Assembly (NCBI GenBank): GCA_003283665.1
Contig: QBWF01000026.1
Coordinates: 1-7,446 of the forward strand
Source: Prochlorococcus sp. AG-315-I14
GTDB taxonomy: Bacteria > Cyanobacteriota > Cyanobacteriia > PCC-6307 > Cyanobiaceae
Direction of reading: 5' to 3'
DNA length: 7,446 nt
Part shown: piece by piece, positions 1 to 6,094 of the stretch
Layout: each line of letters starts with the position of its first letter
Numbering within the stretch: the stretch's first letter is position 1
Made by a program: the position numbers and the translations under genes
Notes under the pieces: generated by a model
What the model saw: only the letters and a program-made list of their open reading frames with translations
The model's database searches: none
What the model was told of the DNA's origin: nothing

Positions 1-10
1 GTAACACCAT
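1..10 (-). CDS. rnpA: RNase P protein component, first three codons only (cut by window edge)
   Basis: On the minus strand an ATG at position 10 begins Met-Val-Leu and then runs off the window. It lies 35 nt downstream of the rpmH stop codon. In most bacteria, cyanobacteria included, rnpA follows rpmH directly, and picocyanobacterial RnpA proteins, as I recall them, begin with a similar short hydrophobic start. RnpA is the small basic protein subunit of RNase P, which trims the 5' ends of pre-tRNAs. Three codons cannot prove identity, so the call is inferred from gene order. A short inverted repeat (arms 19-25 and 29-35) lies between rpmH and this start. Confidence 0.45.
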
Positions 11-45
11 TGATAACTAAACTTAGCTTAAGTTTTAAGAATCTT

Positions 46-183
46 TTAAACAGCTATACGAGCCCTTCCACGCTTTCTTCTGGTTCTAATAACCCTTCTA
101 CCGGTATGTGATCGCATACGCACTCTGAATCCAGATACTCTTTTCCTTTTTCGGCTGGTTCCTCCAAGGGTTCGTTTTGTCAT
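46..183 (-). CDS. rpmH: 50S ribosomal protein L34
   Basis: The reading frame from the ATG at 183 to the TAA at 46 encodes 45 residues, the usual length for L34. It starts [20 protein letters not shown] and continues with the family pattern [12 protein letters not shown], then a very basic tail ending RARIAV. About two residues in five are Arg or Lys, as expected for a protein that binds 23S rRNA in the large ribosomal subunit. The gene lies 50 nt downstream of the DUF2808 gene and 35 nt upstream of the probable rnpA start, the classic rpmH-rnpA order. No convincing Shine-Dalgarno sequence precedes the start, which is common in cyanobacteria. Identity is essentially certain because the motif string is diagnostic. 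Confidence 0.97.
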   Translation of the reverse strand: MTKRTLGGTSRKRKRVSGFRVRMRSHTGRRVIRTRRKRGRARIAV

Positions 184-233
184 ATCTATATGTTGCCTGG
201 ATAAGGCTTAATTCTCAATGTTAATTTATCAGT

Positions 234-821
234 TCATTGTATGTCTATATTCCAAGTTCCTAAATATGTTGAGATAGGAATGTCTCCAGGGCTCTGGGCA
301 AAAGCTTGGAATTGAAACATGCCTCTTTTCCTTGGGTTGAAAATTTTCATTACTACTGCATAATTTTCTTTGCCTGAAGGGATGGGCTGTTCAGGAAATA
401 TTTTGATAGAAGTTTGTTTATTGTTCACTTCTATTATTGCTGGCAGGTCATTTAGACATCGAGTCCTATCTGTATATCCACCGACCTTTACTTTACATAA
501 ACTCAAATTCTTTGGCTTGATTTTAGCATCAAAGTAGTCTGGAACCGTAAGTGATAACTTGGTTATTTCATCTTTCCTTTCTTTGCCTCTTAAGAAAAAG
601 TAATAAGTTGCTCTTTCTAACCTTTCAGAAGAAGATTGATAATATCTCAGTCTTTTATATCCTGGCTCTGGATCCCATTGATATTCAAAAAAACCAGGAG
701 AAGCTGATGTTTTCGTAGTTAGAATAGAAGCTTCTAATCCAAATAAGAATCCTGTGAGAACTGTTGCTATTCCAGTAAGTAAAACTTTTTTTGAAGTCAG
801 AAGTGATTTGGTCTTAATCAT
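234..821 (-). CDS. DUF2808 family exported protein
   Basis: A 195-aa protein of unknown function. The N-terminus has a basic stretch (KTK..KK, residues 3-12), a hydrophobic core at about 13-29 and a possible signal peptidase site after TSA (residue 40), so it is probably exported to the periplasm or thylakoid lumen. The mature part is rich in aromatic and basic residues, with short predicted beta strands. It contains only two cysteines, C109 and C122, which could form a disulfide outside the cytoplasm. The overall pattern (export signal, a YYF segment near 73-76, a central LTVPDYF strand and a terminal YLGTWNI) matches the cyanobacterial DUF2808 family as I recall it. It lies between aroH (103 nt upstream) and rpmH (50 nt downstream) on the same strand. 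I know of no biochemical role. The start is the first in-frame ATG and keeps the whole signal peptide. Confidence 0.8.
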   Translation of the reverse strand: MIKTKSLLTSKKVLLTGIATVLTGFLFGLEASILTTKTSASPGFFEYQWDPEPGYKRLRYYQSSSERLERATYYFFLRGKERKDEITKLSLTVPDYFDAKIKPKNLSLCKVKVGGYTDRTRCLNDLPAIIEVNNKQTSIKIFPEQPIPSGKENYAVVMKIFNPRKRGMFQFQAFAQSPGDIPISTYLGTWNIDIQ

Positions 822-886
822 GATTTAATTTTTTTAGAAAAATCTTAATCAACTGAATATTTTCAGGTGATTATTGTGCATGAGTT

Positions 887-924
887 TTTAGAAATATAAT
901 CCCACAAAGGCTTCTATTTCTAAA
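887..924 (-). repeat. 10-bp perfect inverted repeat directly after the aroH stop codon
   Basis: TTTAGAAATA at 887-896 and TATTTCTAAA at 915-924 are exact reverse complements separated by 18 nt. The right arm abuts the aroH stop codon (925-927), so an aroH transcript would form this stem immediately after translation ends. There is no U-run after the stem on the minus strand, so it is not a standard intrinsic terminator. It could protect the 3' end or attenuate transcription into the DUF2808 and rpmH genes. In such AT-rich DNA, chance is possible. Confidence 0.4.
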
Positions 925-1302
925 TTATCTGTCTGGGCGAAGATTCCTTGCTTCCCTCAAGTATGGATTTTTGGGGGCTTGGTTTGTTGGTAGATAAACG
1001 TAAGCAAGTAATCGAATACATCTCTGTAAATCACCTTTCACAAACATTTGTTGGCAGTCGAGAAGGGCAATCTCTTGCCATCCAGATTTTTTCCTGGCCA
1101 CAGAGGCAGGAAAGCAAGCATTCAAGTCTGAAGTTACTGAAAAAGTAATAGAAATAATTTGCGCTGGGTTTAACTTGTTTCTGGAGGTAAGTTCGGAAAG
1201 CAATTCTTCTACAGCTGAACTAATTGACTCAATTGAATTGCTTTTACAAGTTGTGGCTCCTCTTAATGCATGCAGATAATTTTTTTCATTTTTAGTTTCC
1301 AT
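925..1302 (-). CDS. aroH: Chorismate mutase, AroH (B. subtilis monofunctional) type
   Basis: This 125-aa cytosolic enzyme should convert chorismate to prephenate, the branch-point step to phenylalanine and tyrosine. Family signatures run in order: LRGATT (13-18), SVTSDLNACFPASVAR (55-70), the CIR motif (95-97), PYLREA (113-118) and LRPD (121-124). Aligned by eye to the B. subtilis enzyme, the substrate-binding residues R7, F57, A59, R63, R90 and Y108 correspond to R14, F64, A66, R70, R97 and Y114, all kept. The exception is the pair C75/E78, which here reads D82/Q85 (see findings). Its length matches the roughly 120-127 aa of the family. The ATG at 1302 lies 3 nt after the sppA stop, so translational coupling with sppA is likely. 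A 10-bp inverted repeat follows the stop. The start leaves a plausible short lead-in before the first strand. Confidence 0.95.
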   Translation of the reverse strand: METKNEKNYLHALRGATTCKSNSIESISSAVEELLSELTSRNKLNPAQIISITFSVTSDLNACFPASVARKKSGWQEIALLDCQQMFVKGDLQRCIRLLAYVYLPTNQAPKNPYLREARNLRPDR

Positions 1303-1305
1303 GGT

Positions 1306-2115
1306 TTATGGCTTGTAAAGCCAAAGAATCTGACCATTAGAATCCAATTCTAATTTGATCTGATCTAAGAGACTTTGAATTAATCTTCCTCCTGGAAGTA
1401 ATCCTAATAATTTCTTTTTAGACCGGCCAAATGTAATTGGTTTGGTTTTTTCATCAAGTTTTGCCAGTTTTATAGCAAGTAATAATGCATCGTTTTCATC
1501 TCCAATTTGATCTACTAATCCCAATTCTTTAGCTTGCTCTCCGGTGAAAACTCTTCCATCTGCAAAACCTTTAACAGTTTCTGGAGTTAAATTTCTACCC
1601 TTCGCAACAGCTAGCACAAATTGTTCATAACTGCTATCAATTAATGATTGGAGGAGCTCTCTTTCTTCTTTTGATAGAGAACGGTCTGGAGAAAGGATAT
1701 CTTTATACAATCCACTTTTGACAGTTTCAAATTTAATGCCAATTTTTTCCAATAATTTGGAAAGATTGTTTCCTCGGAGGATTACCCCAATTGAACCTGT
1801 TATTGTCCCTGGGTTTGCAACAATCCTCTCGGCACCAACTCCGATGTATACCCCTCCCGAAGCTGAAATATTTCCAAAACTTGCAATCACATGACAACCT
1901 TTTTCTCTTAGCCTTAATAGAGCTCCGTGGATTTCTTGACTATCGCCAACTGTTCCTCCAGGACTATCAATACGAAGCAAAAGTGCTGGGAATTCTCTCT
2001 CCTCTATTTCTTTTAAAGCTTTGAGAACATTTTTCCGAGTTTCTGCATTGATTGGACCTTCAATGCATATTCGTGCCATCCTCTTTTTGGATTTGCGTCT
2101 CAGGGGCCAGATCAT
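1306..2115 (-). CDS. sppA: Signal peptide peptidase SppA, short single-domain form
   Basis: A 269-aa serine protease of the S49/ClpP-crotonase fold that degrades cleaved signal peptides or other short peptides. Family blocks are clear: RIDSPGGTVGDSQEI (48-62), SFGNISASGGVYIG (79-92) with the predicted nucleophile S86, a glycine-rich TGSIGVI (106-112), and VKSGLYKDILSPDR (132-145) with the predicted general base K138. The Ser/Lys dyad is therefore intact. The VFTGEQAKELGLVDQIG block near 190-206 is the usual C-terminal signature. Unlike B. subtilis SppA, the N-terminus (basic, about 13 residues) has no membrane anchor, and I see no other membrane span, so the enzyme may be soluble or peripheral. 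The ATG at 2115 is used; an internal Met13 is a weaker alternative. The gene is divergent from the permease gene and lies 3 nt from aroH. Confidence 0.93.
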   Translation of the reverse strand: MIWPLRRKSKKRMARICIEGPINAETRKNVLKALKEIEEREFPALLLRIDSPGGTVGDSQEIHGALLRLREKGCHVIASFGNISASGGVYIGVGAERIVANPGTITGSIGVILRGNNLSKLLEKIGIKFETVKSGLYKDILSPDRSLSKEERELLQSLIDSSYEQFVLAVAKGRNLTPETVKGFADGRVFTGEQAKELGLVDQIGDENDALLLAIKLAKLDEKTKPITFGRSKKKLLGLLPGGRLIQSLLDQIKLELDSNGQILWLYKP

Positions 2116-2168
2116 TCAAGTGATGCGTAACTCTATTGATCTTAAAAAGGAGATTGCTTTCTGACCTT

Positions 2169-3128
2169 ATGTTTGTAATTTGGAATTGGTTTTTGATGAT
2201 ATTGCCGTTCGCTTTATGGGGAACGTCAATGGCGGCTATGGCCCCTCTTGTTGATGCTGCTGGGCCTGAGATAGTTGCCTCACTAAGGCTTTTGCCCGCA
2301 GGGATTGTAGTTTTAGCTTCAGTACCATTCTTGAAACGCAAGTGGAATATTTCAAAAGATGATTTAATTTGGTTTTTTGTATTTACACTTATTGATGCAA
2401 CTTTATTTCAGATTTTTTTAGCTAAAGGATTAATGGAAACAGGAGCAGGTTTGGGCTCTGTTCTTATTGATTCTCAGCCTCTAATGGTTGCTTTGTTGGC
2501 AAGACTTTTATTTGGAGATGCAATAAATCCAGTTGGTTGGATTGGCTTGGTTCTTGGGTTGGTTGGGATTATTTTTCTAGGTGTCCCCCAAGAATTACTT
2601 GGAAATTGGTTTTTACTTGGCAAAGTTGAATCAGAACTTGATTTCTTAGGCCATGGTGAGATTTGGATGATTTGTGCAGCGATTGCAATGGCGCTTGGAA
2701 CGGTTTTAATTCGCTTCGCTTGTAGAAGCAGCGATCCTGTTGCAGTAACAGGTTGGCACATGGTCTTGGGCAGCATTCCCCTTCTTATATGGCATTTACT
2801 TGATCAAAACTGGCCTTTGTTGCCTGATTGGTCCTTGTTTGAGTGGGGATTGATGACATATTCAAGTCTATTTGGTAGTGCTCTCGCGTATGGATTGTTT
2901 TTTTGGTTTGCTAGTCGTGAGGAATTAACAAGTTTTAGTACATTGGCTTTCTTAACTCCAGTTTTTGCTCTTATTACTGGTGGGGTTTGGTTAGGTGAGA
3001 GGCTTTTTTTCTTACAATGGATAGGAGTATTCTTGATTTTAATTTCTGTATTATTTGTGAGCCAAAGAGCACGCTTTTGGAGTAGCAAGGATGTTAATAA
3101 ACTGATTGAAGAGGCCCAAGTGAAGTGA
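2169..3128 (+). CDS. EamA/DMT superfamily permease (10 predicted membrane helices)
   Basis: An inner-membrane transporter-like protein of 319 aa, the usual size for the drug/metabolite transporter superfamily. Two homologous EamA halves are visible, at about residues 8-138 and 165-295, each with about five hydrophobic helices. The repeated family signature is a proline-containing helix followed by an acidic residue: SQPLMVALLARLLFGD in half one and LTPVFALITGGVWLGE in half two. The tail (about 300-319) is polar and cytosolic. Substrate cannot be told from sequence. Known DMT members export amino acids, nucleosides, drugs or sugars. It is the first gene of a three-gene run and its TGA overlaps the next ATG. 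The start is uncertain. The ATG at 2169 opens just before helix 1, but the AAGGAG at 2147-2152 is about 16 nt away, rather far. TTG codons at 2136 or 2154 would extend the protein by 11 or 5 residues. Confidence 0.88.
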   Translation: MFVIWNWFLMILPFALWGTSMAAMAPLVDAAGPEIVASLRLLPAGIVVLASVPFLKRKWNISKDDLIWFFVFTLIDATLFQIFLAKGLMETGAGLGSVLIDSQPLMVALLARLLFGDAINPVGWIGLVLGLVGIIFLGVPQELLGNWFLLGKVESELDFLGHGEIWMICAAIAMALGTVLIRFACRSSDPVAVTGWHMVLGSIPLLIWHLLDQNWPLLPDWSLFEWGLMTYSSLFGSALAYGLFFWFASREELTSFSTLAFLTPVFALITGGVWLGERLFFLQWIGVFLILISVLFVSQRARFWSSKDVNKLIEEAQVK

Positions 3129-4228
3129 TGAAAAATGGATTAAGGCTTGTTTTTGTAAGTACCCCTATTGGATATTTAGGAAGTGGAAAAGGTGGAGGCG
3201 TTGAACTTACTTTAGTTTCTCTAATAAAAGGACTTATCTCTTTGGGGCATGAAATTACATTAGTTGCTCCTAAAGGATCAAATTTACCCTTTGAAAGTAA
3301 TAGTATTGACATTAGATTAGTTGATGGGAGTGATCAGCCAAGTTGGCAACATCAAGATAAATTAGACCCTATTTTAATTCCTTCTAATGGAGTGTTACCT
3401 AAATTATGGGAAGAAACTATCAAACTAGGAAAGGACGCAGACGCTGTAATTAATTTCGGATATGATTGGCTTCCATTATGGTTAACAAAAATATTAGAAA
3501 TAAAGTTATATCATTTAATAAGTATGGGGGCTGAATCAATAGCAATGAAAAATATTATTTGTGAAGTTGGTCAGTTATTTCCTTCCCGTTTGGCGTTTCA
3601 TTCAAAAAGCCAATCTTCTGATTTCTTATTTGATTCTGAACCAATAATTGTTGGAAATGGTTTTGATATGAATAATTATTTTTTTAACAAAAATGAAGGT
3701 GGCCCTCTGGGATGGGCAGGAAGAATCTCTCCAGAAAAGGGTTTAGAAGATGCAGTGAAAATTTCAATTAACTTAGGTGAAAAATTATTGGTTTGGGGAC
3801 ATTTTGAAGATAATGATTATGCATTAAGAATAGAAGAATCTTTCCCTAAAGGAACAATCGAATGGAAAGGATTTCTTCAAACAAGAGAATTTCAAGAGCA
3901 ATTAGGACTATGTAGGGCATTTATTAATACTCCTAAGTGGAATGAGGCTTACGGTAATGTCTTAGTAGAGGCTATGGCCTGCGGAGTACCAGTTATTGCA
4001 TATAACCTTGGAGGACCTGGGGACTTGGTAAAGCATGGCTACAATGGCTTCCTTGTTGAACCCAATGATATTAATGGAATGATTAAAGCAGTAAAATCAA
4101 TTTCGAAAATCAATAGAAATGATTGCAGAATTTGGGCTGAGAAAAATGCATCTCATCAAGTTTTTGCTAAAAAGGTTGAAGATTGGATTACTTCTGGAAT
4201 AAAAAAAAATAGTTCTCAACATCTTTAA
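3128..4228 (+). CDS. GT4-family glycosyltransferase, candidate UDP-glucose:tetrahydrobiopterin glucosyltransferase
   Basis: A 366-aa retaining GT-B glycosyltransferase without signal peptide or membrane span, so cytosolic. The N-terminal domain has the glycine loop GSGKGGGVE (18-26); it resembles a P-loop but lacks the GK[ST] ending and is the GT4 acceptor-side loop. The C-terminal donor domain has GWAGRISPEKGLE (195-207), with R199 and K204 placed to bind the donor phosphates, and the EX7E motif EAYGNVLVE with E273 and E281, followed by AMACGVPVIAY and GGPGD. The opening STPIGYLGSGKGGGVELTL and the DWLPLWLT and LISMG segments recall, from memory, the Synechococcus PCC 7942 enzyme that glucosylates tetrahydrobiopterin. 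That substrate is an inference; an envelope-glycan role is the alternative. The ATG at 3128 shares its A with the upstream TGA; a GTG at 3125 would add one residue. GAGG at 3111-3114 is the likely ribosome site. Confidence 0.9.
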   Translation: MKNGLRLVFVSTPIGYLGSGKGGGVELTLVSLIKGLISLGHEITLVAPKGSNLPFESNSIDIRLVDGSDQPSWQHQDKLDPILIPSNGVLPKLWEETIKLGKDADAVINFGYDWLPLWLTKILEIKLYHLISMGAESIAMKNIICEVGQLFPSRLAFHSKSQSSDFLFDSEPIIVGNGFDMNNYFFNKNEGGPLGWAGRISPEKGLEDAVKISINLGEKLLVWGHFEDNDYALRIEESFPKGTIEWKGFLQTREFQEQLGLCRAFINTPKWNEAYGNVLVEAMACGVPVIAYNLGGPGDLVKHGYNGFLVEPNDINGMIKAVKSISKINRNDCRIWAEKNASHQVFAKKVEDWITSGIKKNSSQHL

Positions 4229-4234
4229 AAAGAA

Positions 4235-6070
4235 TTGAAGAGTTTAAACGTGCAATTTCTAACTTTAAAAAAAAGAATTAGAGGCCTTCTAGTTATTTTG
4301 TTTTTTGGAATAATTATTTTTGTTTGGCAATTAGGATCAACAGGTTTAGTAGACGAAACTCCACCACTTTTTGCTGCAGCTAGTAGAGCCATGGCACAAA
4401 CTGGGGATTGGTTGACTCCTCAGGTTAATGGCCTTCCACGTTTTGATAAGCCTCCTTTTGTTTATTGGTTGATGGCTATTGGATATTCAATTCCGGGTAA
4501 TAATTTTTGGGATCCTTTAGGTACTTGGGCGGCCAGACTCCCTTCAGCTTTATCAACAGTTTTGTTGATGCTATTCATAGGGGATACTTTGATGAAATAT
4601 CCCCAAGAAAATAATCATTTATATAGGAGAACAGCAATAATTTCTGCGCTCGCATTTGGCTTGTCTCCACTAGTATTGATCTGGGGGAGAATTGCTGTAA
4701 GTGATGCCTTACTTTGTAGTAATCTTGGTATTTGTCTATTACTTCAATGGAGAAGATATGCTAATCCTGAAGGAGAGTCTTGGTGGATATCTTGGCTCTT
4801 TTTATCATTTGCAATATTAACTAAAGGTCCTGTCTCTTTAATTCTTTTAGTATTAATAAATTTCTTTTTTGCTCTATATCAAAATGATTTTAGAACGATT
4901 TGGGAGAGATTGAAGCCATTAAATGGTCTTCTTCTCACTTTCATTATTAGTTTTCCTTGGTATTTAATTGAATTATTAATTGAAGGTAAACCTTTTTTAG
5001 ATAGTTTCTTTGGTTATCATAATTTGCAAAGATTTACCTCCGTGGTGAATTCACATAGCGAACCTTGGTGGTTCTTTTTATTAATTTTATCTATTGCATC
5101 TCTACCATTTACTCCCTTGTTGATTCTAAGTATTGGTAGTAATTTAGCCAATGTTTTTAATTGGGGTAAACGTGAAGTAAAAAGGCCTGAGAAATCACTA
5201 AACGAATTTTCTTTCTTTTGGCTGATTTCTGTATTTATCTTTTTTACATTTTCTGCTACCAAACTTCCAAGTTATTGCTTACCTGCAACACCAGCTGCTG
5301 CAATTTTAATTTCATTTTCTTTAACATCCTTATATAAAGGTAAATTTCTTAAATCTGTAGCATGGATAATGACAATATTTTTGGCATTATGCTTTGCTAT
5401 TCTTTTATTTTTATCATCATTTTGGATTGAGCTTCTTAATGATCCCGAGATTCCGGCTTTTTCAGAAGAGTTGATGAGCAGTCAAATAACTTATAAGGCT
5501 GGATTCGTTTTCTTAATTTTTATTTTTCTAGGGATTATCTTTTACTCCAGAAATATTTATGGGAAATTGATGATTTTGCAATTACCTTTAGTACTATTTA
5601 ATTTACTTGTTATTTTACCAACTGTTAACTTGGTAGACAGATTGCGTCAACTTCCTCTGCGCCAAGCGTCTGAATTGTTGTTGAACACTCAGAGAATGAA
5701 TGAGCCAATAGTAATGGTAGGTGCAATGAAGCCATCTCTTCATTTTTACACTAATAAAATAATAGTTTTTGAAGGTCGTTCCAAAAATGCTTTTGTAAAT
5801 ATTTCAGATCGTCTTAAAAATGAAAAAAGGAGAGGATGGAATGGAAAGCCTTTATATGGAGTAAATGGTTCAGAAACTACTCTTCTCGTGATAGATAGTA
5901 GATCGATTGAACAATCATATTGGAAAGGACTTAATCAGGAAGTTTTAGGGGAGTTTGGGGCTTATAGTGTCTGGAGATTGAATAGAAAGAGAATAGATAG
6001 TAGAGCTGAAGAATTAAGAAATGAAGGAGTAGTTACAACTTGGAAGACTCCAAGACCTGAAAGGTTCTAG
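4235..6070 (+). CDS. ArnT-like (PMT_2 / GT83-type) membrane glycosyltransferase
   Basis: A 611-aa integral membrane GT-C enzyme expected to move a sugar from a polyprenyl-phosphate carrier onto a lipid or protein on the periplasmic side. The first helix (about 18-35) is followed by the catalytic first loop: VDETPPLFAAASRAM with D40/E41, then TGDWLTP (56-62) and RFDKPPFVYW (69-78), all hallmarks of ArnT-like proteins. About ten more hydrophobic helices follow to about residue 470. The last 140 residues form a soluble domain, as in ArnT (about 550 aa), so the length is somewhat above the family norm. Acceptor and donor are unknown; classic lipid A aminoarabinose modification is not expected in this lineage. 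No ATG exists before residue 53, which would remove helix 1. Initiation is therefore at TTG 4235 or, perhaps better, GTG 4250, which has GAAGAG at 4238-4243 with 6 nt spacing. It is the last gene of the operon. Confidence 0.88.
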   Translation: MKSLNVQFLTLKKRIRGLLVILFFGIIIFVWQLGSTGLVDETPPLFAAASRAMAQTGDWLTPQVNGLPRFDKPPFVYWLMAIGYSIPGNNFWDPLGTWAARLPSALSTVLLMLFIGDTLMKYPQENNHLYRRTAIISALAFGLSPLVLIWGRIAVSDALLCSNLGICLLLQWRRYANPEGESWWISWLFLSFAILTKGPVSLILLVLINFFFALYQNDFRTIWERLKPLNGLLLTFIISFPWYLIELLIEGKPFLDSFFGYHNLQRFTSVVNSHSEPWWFFLLILSIASLPFTPLLILSIGSNLANVFNWGKREVKRPEKSLNEFSFFWLISVFIFFTFSATKLPSYCLPATPAAAILISFSLTSLYKGKFLKSVAWIMTIFLALCFAILLFLSSFWIELLNDPEIPAFSEELMSSQITYKAGFVFLIFIFLGIIFYSRNIYGKLMILQLPLVLFNLLVILPTVNLVDRLRQLPLRQASELLLNTQRMNEPIVMVGAMKPSLHFYTNKIIVFEGRSKNAFVNISDRLKNEKRRGWNGKPLYGVNGSETTLLVIDSRSIEQSYWKGLNQEVLGEFGAYSVWRLNRKRIDSRAEELRNEGVVTTWKTPRPERF

Positions 6071-6094
6071 ATGAATTTAAGAAATTTATTCTAG
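6067..6094. repeat. Hairpin spanning both stop codons of a convergent gene pair
   Basis: Left arm 6067-6078 and right arm 6082-6094 pair over 12 positions with one G-U pair and one bulged T, around a 3-nt loop (6079-6081). The stem contains the TAG of the ArnT-like gene (6068-6070) and the TAA of the opposing 79-aa gene (6086-6088), which lie only 15 nt apart. There is no U-run on either side, so it is not a canonical intrinsic terminator. It is placed where a bidirectional 3'-end structure would be useful. Confidence 0.45.

Noticed and set aside
184..230. Possible DnaA box and replication origin upstream of rpmH
   Set aside because: The minus strand has one TTATCCAGG match (7 of 9 to the consensus) and no cluster. 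rpmH-rnpA is not linked to the origin in this lineage as far as I know, and there is no dnaA or dnaN nearby.
948..1148. 66-aa plus-strand ORF opposite aroH
   Set aside because: It lies wholly antisense to a well-supported aroH gene, has no recognisable motif and no separate ribosome site worth noting.
3182..3208. GSGKGGG sequence in the GT4 protein resembling a Walker A P-loop
   Set aside because: It lacks the GK[ST] ending and sits at the standard N-terminal glycine loop of GT4 enzymes. No Walker B or NTPase context follows, and the EX7E donor motif is present.
2474..3312. Leftward ORFs of 72-100 aa opposite the permease and GT4 genes
   Set aside because: They are complements of strongly conserved coding sequence, with shadow-type composition rich in Pro, Asn, Lys and Ser.
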